DNA of 64,000 nucleotides from an uncultured Bacteroidota bacterium (GTDB lineage Bacteria > Bacteroidota > Bacteroidia > 2-12-FULL-35-15): assembly GCA_903926385.1 (NCBI GenBank), contig CAIYIS010000007.1:1-64000 (forward strand), read 5' to 3'. Of this stretch, positions 1-9,040 are shown one piece after another. Made by a program: the position numbers and the translations under genes. The notes under the pieces are model-generated. The model was given only the letters and a program-made list of their open reading frames with translations. It was not told where the DNA came from and searched no databases. Positions within the stretch are counted from its first letter, which is position 1. Each line of letters opens with the position of its first letter.

Positions 1-1
1 G

Positions 2-85
2 CAATTCAATAACGGAATGTATTTCGTTAGAATACTCGATGCAAGTTCGAATGTGATGCACACCGAGCGCGTGATAAAACAATAA
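2..85 (+). CDS. C-terminal end of a secreted T9SS cargo protein (partial)
   Basis: Only the last 27 codons are in the window, ending with TAA at 83-85. The peptide contains NGMYFVRI and ends with RVIKQ. This is the closing beta-strand pattern of type A T9SS C-terminal sorting domains (NGxYxVRI...KVxKx), known to direct proteins through the type IX secretion system of Bacteroidota. The identity of the cargo lies upstream and cannot be told. A strong terminator follows within 20 bp, so this gene ends a transcript. Confidence 0.7.
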   Translation, partial: QFNNGMYFVRILDASSNVMHTERVIKQ

Positions 86-103
86 GACATTAATTAGTCG
101 AAC

Positions 104-144
104 AAGAAATCCCGTTCCGTTAATTCGGAACGGGATTTCTTTTT
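104..144 (+). terminator. Rho-independent terminator
   Basis: A 16-bp perfect stem (AAGAAATCCCGTTCCG and its complement) with a 6-nt TTAATT loop, running into a T tract. It lies 19 bp after the stop codon of the partial T9SS cargo gene. Confidence 0.9.
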
Positions 145-730
145 GGTGATTATTGACGGAAACGTCTTTCCCTTATGTAGGGTTTGGTTATGCTGTCTCT
201 TAAGCATACCTACTAAATTTTAGGTTGCCTTATGGAAAGCCGTTAAATGCTTGAATTTATTGCAATAGAATATTCTTAATAACAATCAATGCATGTAATT
301 GTTACAGTTCTTTGAGTACATGTACAAACATTAAATGGATGTATTGCACTTGCGTCTATACATGAACAAATATTGAACGGATGTATTGCACCAGGATCCA
401 TACATGAATAAATATTGAATGGATGTATTACAACTGCGTCTATACATGAACAAATATTGAAAGTATGTATTGTACCAACGTCTATACCTGAACAAATATT
501 AAACAGATGTCTTGCACTTGCATCAATACATATTCAAACATTGAACGAATGTAGTGCAGTTGTGCTAGTACAAGAATATGCACTAAAGGGATTGATTGCA
601 GTATGCTCTATTTATGTGGATACAATGATTTTACTGTAAAAACACATTTTGTAAAATCAAATGAACTGTAACGGGAATTTGTAATGTTTGGTTTACATAG
701 GTATCAAAGGTGAAAAGCAAAATGTAAATT
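145..730. other. Gene-poor intergenic region holding tandem array 1
   Basis: No convincing gene. The central part is the 42-bp tandem array at 326-619, with a possible degenerate extra unit at 284-325. The short open frame through the array is a product of the repeat period: its frame is interrupted by TAA in the second unit (407-409) and it has no recognisable homology. The rest (145-283 and 620-730) shows nothing. Confidence 0.7.
326..619. repeat. Tandem array 1: seven units of exactly 42 bp
   Basis: Units begin at 326, 368, 410, 452, 494, 536 and 578 with no insertion or deletion between them. Typical unit pieces are AAATATTGAACGGATGTATTG and then a half ending ATACATGAAC. The last two units are the most diverged. 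Read on the plus strand the unit encodes a 14-residue repeat (ILNGCIALASIHEQ-like). Short words (ATACATGAAC, ATATTGAACG, ATGTATTGCA) recur about every 11-12 bp inside the unit. Function unknown. Confidence 0.9.
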
Positions 731-1039
731 TTATTTCACTCCACTTTTTTTACCTCTTTTTCCATTACCGCTCGAAGGGGTCGAAAATCCATCACCATCC
801 ACCTTATTTTTATTCTCTTTTCTTCTTCTGTTCCAAAAATCGGTTCCGTTGTGTTTCATATTCGGATCTTTTTTTGCTGCTTCAAAATGATGCATCTGAG
901 CACGAGGTTTATTGTCGCGATGAAAAATACGGTGAAAGAAGCCTTCTTTCTTAGCTGTAGTTTCTTTGCCTACTTCTTGTGCTAATGATATAGAGCTAAT
1001 GCCAATAAAAAACAAAGTTAAAACAATTACTTTTTTCAT
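731..1039 (-). CDS. Small secreted basic protein, unknown function
   Basis: A 102-residue protein with a clear signal peptide (MKKVIVLTLFFIGISSISLAQ, cleavage expected after about residue 20). The mature part is short, strongly basic and Asn/Gly-rich toward the C-terminus, with His pairs (FHRIFHRDN, MHHFEAAKKDPNMKHNG). No family is recognised. The low complexity and charge suggest a disordered periplasmic or secreted polypeptide; this is inference. It is transcribed away from the large outer-membrane gene at 1223, with a hairpin terminator between them, so it is probably its own transcript. Array 1 lies just past its 3' end. Confidence 0.6.
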   Translation of the reverse strand: MKKVIVLTLFFIGISSISLAQEVGKETTAKKEGFFHRIFHRDNKPRAQMHHFEAAKKDPNMKHNGTDFWNRRRKENKNKVDGDGFSTPSSGNGKRGKKSGVK

Positions 1040-1085
1040 GGTTCGAATAATAAAATTAAATGATGTTACAAGATTCTGAATTTCT

Positions 1086-1119
1086 AAAATCCACCCCGTT
1101 TAATTGCACGGGGATTTTT
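1086..1119 (-). terminator. Hairpin terminator after the large outer-membrane gene
   Basis: Stem formed by AAAATCC-CCCCGT-type arms around an 8-nt loop (core CCCCGT / ACGGGG), with an A tract on one side and a T tract on the other, so it may work in both directions. It lies between the minus-strand genes at 1223 and 1039. Confidence 0.65.
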
Positions 1120-1222
1120 GTTTGCGCAAACCTAATTAATAATTGACACTTAAAGGGTGCTTGAATTCACAAGTTTTAAATAATTTCTAACATAATAATT
1201 AACAAATTGAAAAAGGAGAAGG

Positions 1223-4200
1223 TTAGAAATAGGCTCTTAATTGAGCTCCTCCTATGTGAATAGCCTTGTTTCCTTCGGATTTTCGGCCATCATAAGTTAT
1301 GCTGAGTTGCAGGTTTGCGGTAATGTTTCGTTGGTAGGTGAGACCCCATGTGATATTTTGTCCTGTTTTTAAAGCGTCAAGCATTTCGAATGCCAAGGCA
1401 GTGTTTTGATAACCACTATACCTAATCTGAATAAAATCTGCTTTGAAATTTAAACTTCCTTTGTTTAATACATTATATTTTACTTCAGCTCCGTAATCCT
1501 GCATGGTTGCCATTACAGAAGTGGAGTCTGTATTTGTTCTGTCGTCTGTTTTACCGGTGTATTTAAATAGTACGCTTAATCGAAATGATGTAGTGGGCTG
1601 ATAATTCAATTTTGGCTCAAGAGAATAATAATTAATTGAAAAATTTCTGGAAACAAAGCCTTGTGAGTTGTTGTTTTTAATTCCATTAATTCCATCAAAA
1701 TTATAACTTATTTGCTGAATAATATTCCACCTCACCCTTGCTTCTTCAAAGGTGTTTTGTCGAGCCTCAAGACCATTAACAGTTAAAGATTTGTTTTTTG
1801 TGTCCTGATACGATAAATCAACTCCGAATACCGAGCTTTGTTGATTAATGGTAAGGGTGTTTCTGAATGACGAGTTCAATGTTTTGATGGTGCTATCTGC
1901 TAATTTGATTGGGTTTACTAACCCAAGAAAAGGATTATATGCAATTTCTAATATATCATTAGTTGATTTCCTTTCTACCCTGTAAGAAGTTTGATTAGTA
2001 AAGTGAGAAACAAATTTACGAAAACCTTCTTTGCTTTCCCAAGCGGTGGAGGGTTTTAAGGTTAACACCTCGCTGAATTGATTATTGTAGGTTTTAAAAT
2101 AACTATTAGAAGGTGTGAAAACTTTGATGTATTCTCCCTGACTGGGTGTTGGTGCGACCTCGAATTCATTCAGTGATTTTATACCATCATGGTTGTAATC
2201 TATCCACATATAAATTCCCAATCCCGGGTCAACTTTAATAAATGAATATTCTTTCTTTACTTCTAAACCCGAACCAATTTCATAAAAAGAGCTGGAACTT
2301 AATTGACCTTTAAATAACTTAAAACCGTATTCAATGCGTCCTACAAGCGAATTGTCGGGCTGTTGTGATGTGAATGAATGAGGCTCTATTGTTAATTTTC
2401 TATAAGTGGCATTCAGTTTTAACTGACTGTTTGGGTTTTTCATCAATTCAAAAAATCCGTTATAATTTTGACCTAGTGTTGATTTAAAGAATGAAGCATT
2501 CCCTAATGTATCTTTCACCAGATAATCAGTCCTTTCTTTATAGTTTATTCCATACTTGGTTTTAGTAGTGTCTGCATTCTGCGCAAAAGCCTGCCATTCC
2601 CAGAATTTATAGCTGTTTGAAAGAAGAGAATCAGGTTTTCCTATCGAAAATTTATTCTGTTCAAATTCGTCTTTCACACCTATAGTGATGCGTTTTATTT
2701 TTTGTGAAATTCCACTCTTATGCCTGTAAAAACTAGTGTTAATTATAGTACTCTTAGAAGTAAGTAAACTACCGTCATACATAACACTGAATCCTTTTTT
2801 TGAAATTGCAAAATTCGCATTGTTCTTATATGCATTGTATTTTGTTCCTTCCAGAAACGCATTGAATTTGTAACCAACGATTCCTAAATTCCTTTTTGCA
2901 AGACCAATTCCCGCACCGATAATATGCTGGTCGTCTGCTACGGCATCACTGCCTCTGTTCCAATCGCGTTCAAACTCTAGGCTCCGATAGCGTTCAATAG
3001 GTGAAAAATATTTTTGAACGTATTCATAATTTGCATTCGTAATTAGTAATACTCCTCTGTTGGCAGTGTCTGTAGTGTTATTGTTGTGGGAAAGTGGCAA
3101 TCTATTGTCGATATTCATTTTTAGGGCATAACCCACATCATTTTGTTTATCATGTGACGAAAATGTATTGATGTCATTATCACTCACGGCTGCTTCCAGA
3201 GCAAAGTTGGTGTTTTTATTAATTGCATATTCCACACCAGCAGTTATCATCTGCTTCTTTTTAGGTGTGATTAGCAGGCTAAGGGGTTCATAACTTCCAT
3301 GTAAGGTATCTCCATTCGCACTTGGAGGCACCCACTGAAATACTTTCCCATTAGCACTGGTCGTAATTTGGTTATAATGCCCTTTGCCTGCACCCACATT
3401 ACTAAACGAAACTCGATAATGTGTTTTGTGATTTATTGTATCTGTATCATAAACAAAAACACCTTTATATAAATAAGCTCCCAAAACGGTATCAATCATT
3501 TTATACAATATTTCGGTGTTGGTAAACGGCACTACCGCAAAACTCGGTTTTAATGCATGCGAAATGCTATCGCCTATATCAGATAACATTTTTTTATCAT
3601 CATCAGATAACGATTGCTGGAGGGGTTGGTTTTTGCTGTCTTGTTCCGAGTAAACGTGGAGATGAACTTTCAACTTGTTTTGTTCATAATCATTTCCAAA
3701 ATGAACAAGCGAACGGGCATAGTTTTTATCTGAATATTGAAATTCTACAACAATTCTTTTGTCTTTTGTTATCAATTGTTTTGCTGTAAATGTCAATTCT
3801 GCCGTGTTGTAATTAATGGTGTAATCATTTTCTTGTCCTCTTACCAGCAGTCTGCCGTCAATGTATACTTTTTCGGAGCCCGAAAGTATAATAATAAACG
3901 ATTCGTTTTCGGCTCCTTTCAATCGGTAAGGTCCTTGATTACTTTCTATTCCCTGTATTTGGTTTTTTGCGAACTTACCCCGCGATACAGCTGCACTCAA
4001 AGAGGTTTTATAGATTCCTTGTTTAGCCTTGTTTTTATTATTCTCGTTCGTTTTAATAGCAGTCGAAAAGCTCACTCCCTGTGCTTTTTTATTGAAATTC
4101 ATAAAATATCCGGTAGGTCGTGTCAGTTGAAAATCTCCGGCAATAAGCTTTGAAGTTGAAGTGGATAATTGAATAAAAACTTTGTCAAATTCTTGTAATT

Positions 4201-4798
4201 GCTGTGTGTTTCCTTCAGCTTGTATGGGGATATTGTTGTCGGTAGCTGCCATTAAAATATCAATATTGTTATTCAAATGCCCTGACAATTGCAGATTTAA
4301 ATTGGAATTTACCACCATATCCTGATTGTTTCCCACAGTAAATCCTCTCGAAATACTACCACTTTTATTTAGTCCATCCATTTTAAAGATGTCATCATTC
4401 TTAGACTCTATTGCATAATTAAAAGGATTGGCATTGCCAAATAAATCGGGTTTAACACGACTGATGTCCTTGTGTTTGGTAACCTCTGAAAATAAATATG
4501 GAAAAGTTTTATACGATGAAATGATACCAGAATCAAAGAGCCCTACTTCTTTCATTTTTTTTACATTGAAGTAAATCTTCCCTTCAGAATAGCTAATTTT
4601 ATAGTATGTACTGTCGAGCAGCTTTCCGCCTGATGAAGACAAAGTAACTGTTCCCGGTACAATACTTAGTGTATCGAGCTGCATGGTATCAGTCAATGTC
4701 GGTAATTGTTTCGTGTGGATGTAGCCCGATAATTGGGCGAAACCGCATGAGAACAACAATTCCATAAAGATTAGGAGTATGTATTTCCGAAATTTCAC
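1223..4798 (-). CDS. Large outer-membrane or surface protein, SprA-like features
   Basis: About 1,190 residues. I place the start at the GTG at 4798, because this gives a standard signal peptide (KFRKYILLIF...CGFAQ); the frame extends upstream to a TTG at 4825. The N-terminal third has segments seen in large Bacteroidota outer-membrane proteins (SGSISRGFTVGNNQD, IQAEGNTQQLQEFDKVFIQL, GYFMNFNKKAQG) and a usher/SprA-like strand pair near residues 320-365 (YIDGRLLVRGQENDYTIN). Most of the rest alternates polar and aromatic residues as in a big beta-barrel. One EF-hand-like calcium loop is visible near residue 870 (DYNHDGIKSLNE). It is half the length of true SprA, so I call it SprA-like only. 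It is divergent from xth with a 73-bp shared promoter region. Confidence 0.6.
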   Translation of the reverse strand: MKFRKYILLIFMELLFSCGFAQLSGYIHTKQLPTLTDTMQLDTLSIVPGTVTLSSSGGKLLDSTYYKISYSEGKIYFNVKKMKEVGLFDSGIISSYKTFPYLFSEVTKHKDISRVKPDLFGNANPFNYAIESKNDDIFKMDGLNKSGSISRGFTVGNNQDMVVNSNLNLQLSGHLNNNIDILMAATDNNIPIQAEGNTQQLQEFDKVFIQLSTSTSKLIAGDFQLTRPTGYFMNFNKKAQGVSFSTAIKTNENNKNKAKQGIYKTSLSAAVSRGKFAKNQIQGIESNQGPYRLKGAENESFIIILSGSEKVYIDGRLLVRGQENDYTINYNTAELTFTAKQLITKDKRIVVEFQYSDKNYARSLVHFGNDYEQNKLKVHLHVYSEQDSKNQPLQQSLSDDDKKMLSDIGDSISHALKPSFAVVPFTNTEILYKMIDTVLGAYLYKGVFVYDTDTINHKTHYRVSFSNVGAGKGHYNQITTSANGKVFQWVPPSANGDTLHGSYEPLSLLITPKKKQMITAGVEYAINKNTNFALEAAVSDNDINTFSSHDKQNDVGYALKMNIDNRLPLSHNNNTTDTANRGVLLITNANYEYVQKYFSPIERYRSLEFERDWNRGSDAVADDQHIIGAGIGLAKRNLGIVGYKFNAFLEGTKYNAYKNNANFAISKKGFSVMYDGSLLTSKSTIINTSFYRHKSGISQKIKRITIGVKDEFEQNKFSIGKPDSLLSNSYKFWEWQAFAQNADTTKTKYGINYKERTDYLVKDTLGNASFFKSTLGQNYNGFFELMKNPNSQLKLNATYRKLTIEPHSFTSQQPDNSLVGRIEYGFKLFKGQLSSSSFYEIGSGLEVKKEYSFIKVDPGLGIYMWIDYNHDGIKSLNEFEVAPTPSQGEYIKVFTPSNSYFKTYNNQFSEVLTLKPSTAWESKEGFRKFVSHFTNQTSYRVERKSTNDILEIAYNPFLGLVNPIKLADSTIKTLNSSFRNTLTINQQSSVFGVDLSYQDTKNKSLTVNGLEARQNTFEEARVRWNIIQQISYNFDGINGIKNNNSQGFVSRNFSINYYSLEPKLNYQPTTSFRLSVLFKYTGKTDDRTNTDSTSVMATMQDYGAEVKYNVLNKGSLNFKADFIQIRYSGYQNTALAFEMLDALKTGQNITWGLTYQRNITANLQLSITYDGRKSEGNKAIHIGGAQLRAYF

Positions 4799-4839
4799 AG
4801 ATTTAAAAGTACTAATTATGCACAAACAAAAGCATTTTA

Positions 4840-4847
4840 TACTTTTG
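4840..4847 (+). promoter_or_regulatory. -7 element TACTTTTG for xth
   Basis: Matches the Bacteroidota -7 consensus TAnnTTTG exactly, 24 bp before the ATG at 4872. No clear -33 TTG at ideal spacing. Confidence 0.55.
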
Positions 4848-4871
4848 TTCCCTCATAATAAACGCAAAAAA

Positions 4872-5639
4872 ATGAAAAAAATTGTTTCTTACAACTTAAA
4901 TGGTATTCGTTCGGCTCTTAACAAAGGACTCATGGAATGGATAAAGGCCGCTAATCCTGACATTCTTTGTGTTCAGGAATTAAAGGCAGAACCTTCGCAG
5001 CTCAATGTTACTATTTTCGAAAAGGCAGGATATCTCCATTACTGGTTTCCTGCTCAGAAAAAGGGATACAGCGGGGTAGCCATATTTACCAAACAGAAAC
5101 CCGACCATATTGAATATGGATGCGGAATTGAAGCGTATGATTTTGAAGGTCGTGTATTAAGGGCTGATTATGGTGATGTTTCAGTGATGAGTGTTTATCA
5201 TCCCAGCGGAAGTAGCGGTGAGGAACGCCAGGCTTTTAAGATGAAATGGCTAGCCGATTTTCAGAACTACATTAACGAATTAAAAAAGCAGCGACCTAAA
5301 CTGATCATTTGTGGCGACTATAACATCTGTCATCAGGCTATTGATATTCATAATCCGAAAGGAAATGCAAAGAGCAGTGGTTTTTTGCCTGAAGAAAGAG
5401 AGTGGATTGATTCGTTTATGAAATCCGGCTTTACCGATAGTTTCCGTCATTTTAATAAAGAACCTCATCATTACACATGGTGGACTTTCAGACAAGGTGC
5501 TAGAGGTAAAAACTTAGGGTGGAGAATTGATTACAATTTGGTAAGCACTAATCTTGAATCGAAGATGAAACGAGCTGTTATATTGCCCGATGCGGTACAT
5601 TCCGACCATTGCCCTGTAGTACTCGAAATAGATTTTTAA
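4872..5639 (+). CDS. xth: Exodeoxyribonuclease III / AP endonuclease
   Basis: Cuts DNA at abasic sites and trims 3' ends in base-excision repair. The 255-residue length fits the ExoA/ExoIII family. Visible motifs in order: YNLNGIRSA (Asn 8), LCVQELKAEPSQ (metal-binding Glu 36), GYSGVAIFTK, YHPSGSS, ICGDYNICHQAID near 150 (catalytic Asp-Asn), RIDYNLVS, and the closing HSDHCPVVLEIDF (Asp-His pair). The ATG at 4872 is chosen over an upstream in-frame ATG at 4779 because MKKIVSYNLNG is the normal family N-terminus and a -7 promoter element lies between the two. Monocistronic or followed closely by the dCMP deaminase. Confidence 0.95.
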   Translation: MKKIVSYNLNGIRSALNKGLMEWIKAANPDILCVQELKAEPSQLNVTIFEKAGYLHYWFPAQKKGYSGVAIFTKQKPDHIEYGCGIEAYDFEGRVLRADYGDVSVMSVYHPSGSSGEERQAFKMKWLADFQNYINELKKQRPKLIICGDYNICHQAIDIHNPKGNAKSSGFLPEEREWIDSFMKSGFTDSFRHFNKEPHHYTWWTFRQGARGKNLGWRIDYNLVSTNLESKMKRAVILPDAVHSDHCPVVLEIDF

Positions 5640-5702
5640 ATCCATTTTGTTTATCTCTTTTGGGGTTTGTAGCTCCGACAGAAGATATCCTGATATTTTG
5701 AA

Positions 5703-5710
5703 TATCTTTG
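5703..5710 (+). promoter_or_regulatory. -7 element TATCTTTG for dCMP deaminase
   Basis: Exact TAnnTTTG match, 23 bp before the ATG at 5734. Confidence 0.5.
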
Positions 5711-5733
5711 CAAAATAAAAAATACCAATCCTT

Positions 5734-6198
5734 ATGACCAAACCATCATTCGATGACATTTATATGGAACTGGCCGAAAACCTTGCCAAGCGCTCTCATT
5801 GCGTGAAAGCTAAAGTTGGTGCTGTTCTTACCAAAGATACACGTATTATTTCTGTAGGCTATAATGGCCCACCTGCTGGTACTCATAATTGTGATACAGA
5901 ATATCCTTCACAGGGATGTCCCCGCGATAGCAAAGGCAGTTGTTCTCTTGCTTTACATGCTGAACAAAATGCAATTTTGTATGCTTCTAAAAACAATGTG
6001 TCTATTCAGGATTGTACCTTGTATGTAACACTTTCTCCTTGTATTGCCTGCGCCAGAGTCATTTTTACCATTGGCATCAAGAAAGTTTATTATATTAACT
6101 CTTATGCGGAGTTCAAAGGCTTGCCTTCTGATGAAGGGGTTGATTTTTTGCGCAAATTCGGAGTTGAAGTATTGAAATACGAGCAGCCGGAAATCTAA
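5734..6198 (+). CDS. Deoxycytidylate (dCMP) deaminase
   Basis: Converts dCMP to dUMP, feeding thymidylate synthesis. It has the zinc site of the cytidine/deoxycytidylate deaminase superfamily: HAEQN at 75-79 (His ligand plus catalytic Glu) and SPCIACA at 102-107 (two Cys ligands). The 154-residue length and the insert between the substrate loop and HAE (YPSQGCPRDSKGSC) match the dCMP deaminase/ComEB group rather than CDD or TadA. The extra Cys residues in that insert may bind a second metal, as in some dCMP deaminases; this is inference. Cytosolic. Confidence 0.9.
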   Translation: MTKPSFDDIYMELAENLAKRSHCVKAKVGAVLTKDTRIISVGYNGPPAGTHNCDTEYPSQGCPRDSKGSCSLALHAEQNAILYASKNNVSIQDCTLYVTLSPCIACARVIFTIGIKKVYYINSYAEFKGLPSDEGVDFLRKFGVEVLKYEQPEI

Positions 6199-6259
6199 AA
6201 AGAGTTACCGTAAGCCTTTCTTACGACATAAATCATATTGTTATAGCTCTCCAAAGTAT

Positions 6260-6267
6260 TACTTTTG
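6260..6267 (+). promoter_or_regulatory. -7 element TACTTTTG for lhgO
   Basis: Exact TAnnTTTG match, 14 bp before the ATG at 6282, implying a very short leader. Confidence 0.55.
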
Positions 6268-6281
6268 ACAAAAATCTTCTG

Positions 6282-7502
6282 ATGGAAAATAATCATTACG
6301 ACATAATTATTGTTGGCGGTGGCATTGTAGGTCTGGCTTCTGCTTATAAAATCAATCTGAAATATCCTTCCAAAAAAATTCTTGTTCTTGAAAAAGAAAA
6401 AGAGGTGGCAGCGCATCAAACCGGTCACAATTCTGGTGTTATCCATTCTGGGTTGTATTACAAACCGGGTTCGTATAAAGCCAAAAACTGTGTGGATGGC
6501 CGCAGAGAACTGGTTGCATTTGCAAAAGAACATAAAATTAATCACGACATTTGTGGTAAGGTGGTGGTGGCAACCGATGTTTCGGAACTGGCACACATGA
6601 ATAAAGTATTTACAAATGGGCTTGCCAATGGAGTGGAAGGTGTTGAGAAAATCAGTGCCGCACGAATAAAAGAGATTGAACCATTTACTGTTGGAATTGA
6701 AGGGCTCTGGGTTCCATGTACCGGTATTATTGATTATACTGATGTTTCGATGAAGTATGTTGAACTTATTCAATCAAAATTTCCTGGAAGCAAAGTTTTG
6801 TGCGAACATGAGGTGATTGGTTTTGAAAAACATTCCGACCATACTATTGTTGCGACTCCAAAAGGAACTTTTAAAGGAAATTATATTATTACTTGTGCAG
6901 GTTTGCAGTCCGACAGAATAGCCAAGAAAGAAGGCGCTTCCATCGATACCGCTATTGTTGGCTTTAGAGGCGATTATTATGAACTTAGTGATAAAGGTAT
7001 GAGCAAGGTAAAGAATTTAATCTATCCCGTACCTAATCCTAAGTATCCGTTTTTAGGTGTTCACTTCACCCGAATGATACACGGAGGAACGGAATGCGGG
7101 CCAAATGCTGTTTTTGTTTTTAAACGAGAAGGATATAATAAAACTGATTTCTCTTTAAAAGATACTGCCGAAGCGCTTGGTTTTGGAGGCACTTGGAAAT
7201 TCTTCGCTAAAAATATGAAGTTTGGTTACGATGAATATCACGGTGCTTTTTCAAAAACTTTTTTCCTCAAACGTCTGCGCAAATTAATTCCCGATTTGCA
7301 AATGGACGATTTAAAGCCTGGTAGGGCAGGGGTTCGTGCTATGGCACTGGCTCCTCAGGGCGAAATGATAGATGATTTTAAAATTGAAGTGAACGGTAAC
7401 GCTATTCATGTGCTCAACGCTCCTTCGCCTGCAGCCACAGCTTCGCTGGCTATCGGAACAGCAATTGAAAAAATGGCTACCGAGTATTTTATGCTGAAAT
7501 AA
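6282..7502 (+). CDS. lhgO: L-2-hydroxyglutarate oxidase (FAD-dependent)
   Basis: Oxidises L-2-hydroxyglutarate to 2-oxoglutarate, a metabolite-repair step, passing electrons to oxygen or quinone. The 406-residue protein has the DAO-type FAD fold: GGGIVGLAS at 12-20, HNSGVIHSGLYY near 48-59, and a C-terminal segment GRAGVRAMALAPQGEMIDDF followed by APSPAATASLAIG. This order is characteristic of LhgO/L2HGDH. Its last 14 bp overlap the convergent rsmD gene, so there is no room for a terminator between them. Confidence 0.93.
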   Translation: MENNHYDIIIVGGGIVGLASAYKINLKYPSKKILVLEKEKEVAAHQTGHNSGVIHSGLYYKPGSYKAKNCVDGRRELVAFAKEHKINHDICGKVVVATDVSELAHMNKVFTNGLANGVEGVEKISAARIKEIEPFTVGIEGLWVPCTGIIDYTDVSMKYVELIQSKFPGSKVLCEHEVIGFEKHSDHTIVATPKGTFKGNYIITCAGLQSDRIAKKEGASIDTAIVGFRGDYYELSDKGMSKVKNLIYPVPNPKYPFLGVHFTRMIHGGTECGPNAVFVFKREGYNKTDFSLKDTAEALGFGGTWKFFAKNMKFGYDEYHGAFSKTFFLKRLRKLIPDLQMDDLKPGRAGVRAMALAPQGEMIDDFKIEVNGNAIHVLNAPSPAATASLAIGTAIEKMATEYFMLK

Positions 7503-8025
7503 AAATAGAAAAGTTCACATTCCCGTACTTTCTGTGCTGACTAAAATGTTCCATTTTGGATAGGTCAGTTTTTTCTCCATGTTCCACTATTAGCCAACCA
7601 TCAGGTTTCAATAGTTTATTCTGAAAAACAAGTTCTGGAATCGTGGCTATGTTTTCTAAATCATAAGGCGGGTCGCAAAAGATGATGTGAAACTGTTGTG
7701 TTTCTCTTTTCAAAAAAGCAAATGCATCCGACTTCATTACCTTTACCTGACTCATTTTAAATTCAAGTATAGTCTTCTTTACAAATTCGCAACAGGAATA
7801 ATTGCTATCCACACTAGTTATATCTCCACAGCCTCGCGAAGCAAACTCATATGTCATATTGCCTGTTCCGCAAAATAAGTCGAGTATCTTTAAACCATCC
7901 AGTTCAAAATAATTATTCAGAATATTAAATATACTTTCTTTAGCAAAATCTGTAGTAGGTCTTACATCAAGATTTTTAGGAGGATGAATCACTCTTCCCC
8001 GGTGAGAGCCGCTAACTACTCGCAT
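7489..8025 (-). CDS. rsmD: 16S rRNA (guanine-N2)-methyltransferase RsmD
   Basis: Methylates G966 of 16S rRNA in the 30S subunit using S-adenosylmethionine. It begins MRVVSGSHRGR and has RPTTDFAKESIFNIL, both typical of RsmD. The SAM site is LDLFCGTGN at 49-56 and the catalytic motif is DPPY at 118-121. The 178-residue length is usual. It is translationally coupled to the upstream DUF3822 gene: the stop and start share one base (TGATG) at 8025. The rsmD-DUF3822 pair is conserved in Bacteroidota. Confidence 0.95.
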   Translation of the reverse strand: MRVVSGSHRGRVIHPPKNLDVRPTTDFAKESIFNILNNYFELDGLKILDLFCGTGNMTYEFASRGCGDITSVDSNYSCCEFVKKTILEFKMSQVKVMKSDAFAFLKRETQQFHIIFCDPPYDLENIATIPELVFQNKLLKPDGWLIVEHGEKTDLSKMEHFSQHRKYGNVNFSIFISA

Positions 8026-8900
8026 CAGATGTAATAGTTATTAAACAATGTGAAATAATAATGCGAAGGAATAGTTTGTAACTGATAGCTGTATTGCGCT
8101 CCGTCATTGCGTTCACCGAATTTAACTTTTCGAATATATTTCTGAATCAATGCATATATGGTGGAGTTGCGTTCTATTTCGCCTAGCAATACAAGTTCTG
8201 TGGTTTCAGGATTAAGTTGTAATTGCTCACAAACAAATAGCAGGTAGTAAACAAAATCTTCTGCAGTTTGATAATTAAAGGAGTTGTAAAACAAAAGGTT
8301 TTTCCCGTCTGTAACCACCACCTGTAAGCAGGTTTGTTGAACATGCACTACTAGTTTTTTGTCCGTTTGATTTTTGTTTTGCAACACAAGAGTATCTATC
8401 AGTGCACTCGAAACATGGTGATAGCTTATGTTCTGGAATTGATAATCCAATTTTGACTTAATGCTTAGATGTAATGCAAAAATGTTTTTTGCATCCATGC
8501 TTTTCAAATCATCTGTCAGCACCATCTCATCTCCTTCAAGCGAAGTATTAAATTTTAGATACATTTTTTTTCTTTCCTCTTCATAAAGTGCATTGGGCAC
8601 TAGTGTCGAAAGCGAGTTGACGATAACGCATTTTACCGATTTATATTTGTGTTTTATCAGTTTGCTTTTGTTCATCAAGGCATCCAGCAGTTCGGCTAAA
8701 CCATCAAATGTGAAAATGTTTTGAAATGTATAATTTTCGAAAGCAATGTATTTATTATTCGATTTCTCATAAACGGTAATCAGCGCATTGTCCAAACTCA
8801 GTTGCATGAGCAACTGAAAAGACCCAGTATGTGCCGGATTAAACGCTTCGTCAATAAACGAGTTGGCTTGTGTTATTTTATTTTTTAATTCTGTTTGCAT
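8025..8900 (-). CDS. DUF3822 family protein
   Basis: A 291-residue protein of the DUF3822 family, known almost only from Bacteroidota and usually next to rsmD as here. The family is predicted to have an actin-like ATPase (PilM/FtsA-type) fold, but its job is not established. Visible core: SFQLLMQLSLDNALITVYEKSNNKYIAFENY at the N-terminus split by strands, and NLLFYNSFNYQTAEDFVYYLLFVCEQL in the C-terminal half. The ATG at 8900 is chosen over a TTG at 8909 because a -7 promoter element (8907-8914) overlaps the latter. That leaves almost no untranslated leader. The 3' end couples to rsmD. Confidence 0.85.
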   Translation of the reverse strand: MQTELKNKITQANSFIDEAFNPAHTGSFQLLMQLSLDNALITVYEKSNNKYIAFENYTFQNIFTFDGLAELLDALMNKSKLIKHKYKSVKCVIVNSLSTLVPNALYEEERKKMYLKFNTSLEGDEMVLTDDLKSMDAKNIFALHLSIKSKLDYQFQNISYHHVSSALIDTLVLQNKNQTDKKLVVHVQQTCLQVVVTDGKNLLFYNSFNYQTAEDFVYYLLFVCEQLQLNPETTELVLLGEIERNSTIYALIQKYIRKVKFGERNDGAQYSYQLQTIPSHYYFTLFNNYYI

Positions 8901-8906
8901 TGTGGG

Positions 8907-8914
8907 CAAAGATA
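8907..8914 (-). promoter_or_regulatory. -7 element TATCTTTG for DUF3822-rsmD operon
   Basis: Exact TAnnTTTG match on the minus strand. Only 6 bases separate it from the ATG at 8900, so the mRNA is probably leaderless. Confidence 0.55.
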
Positions 8915-8983
8915 AATTTATTTGTTGAATATCGAGAGTGGATAATTATGGAAATTGAGAACTGCAAAATTGTTTTTATTCCA

Positions 8984-9010
8984 TTGTTTTCTTTTAAATC
9001 CATAGCTTTG
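8984..9010 (+). promoter_or_regulatory. Promoter for the RecD/Pif1-like helicase
   Basis: TTG (-33) at 8984-8986 and TAGCTTTG (-7) at 9003-9010, about 16 bp apart, 30 bp before the TTG start at 9041. Confidence 0.5.
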
Positions 9011-9040
9011 TCGCAACGTTTTTACTCATATTAATCTATT

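Noticed and set aside
326-619. CRISPR array
   Set aside because: The units are contiguous direct repeats without unique spacers, and no cas genes are present. The same holds for the other three arrays.
415-639. 74-codon open frame in array 1
   Set aside because: It is the reading of a 42-bp repeat with 14-codon period; the same frame is broken by TAA one unit upstream, and there is no start context or homology.
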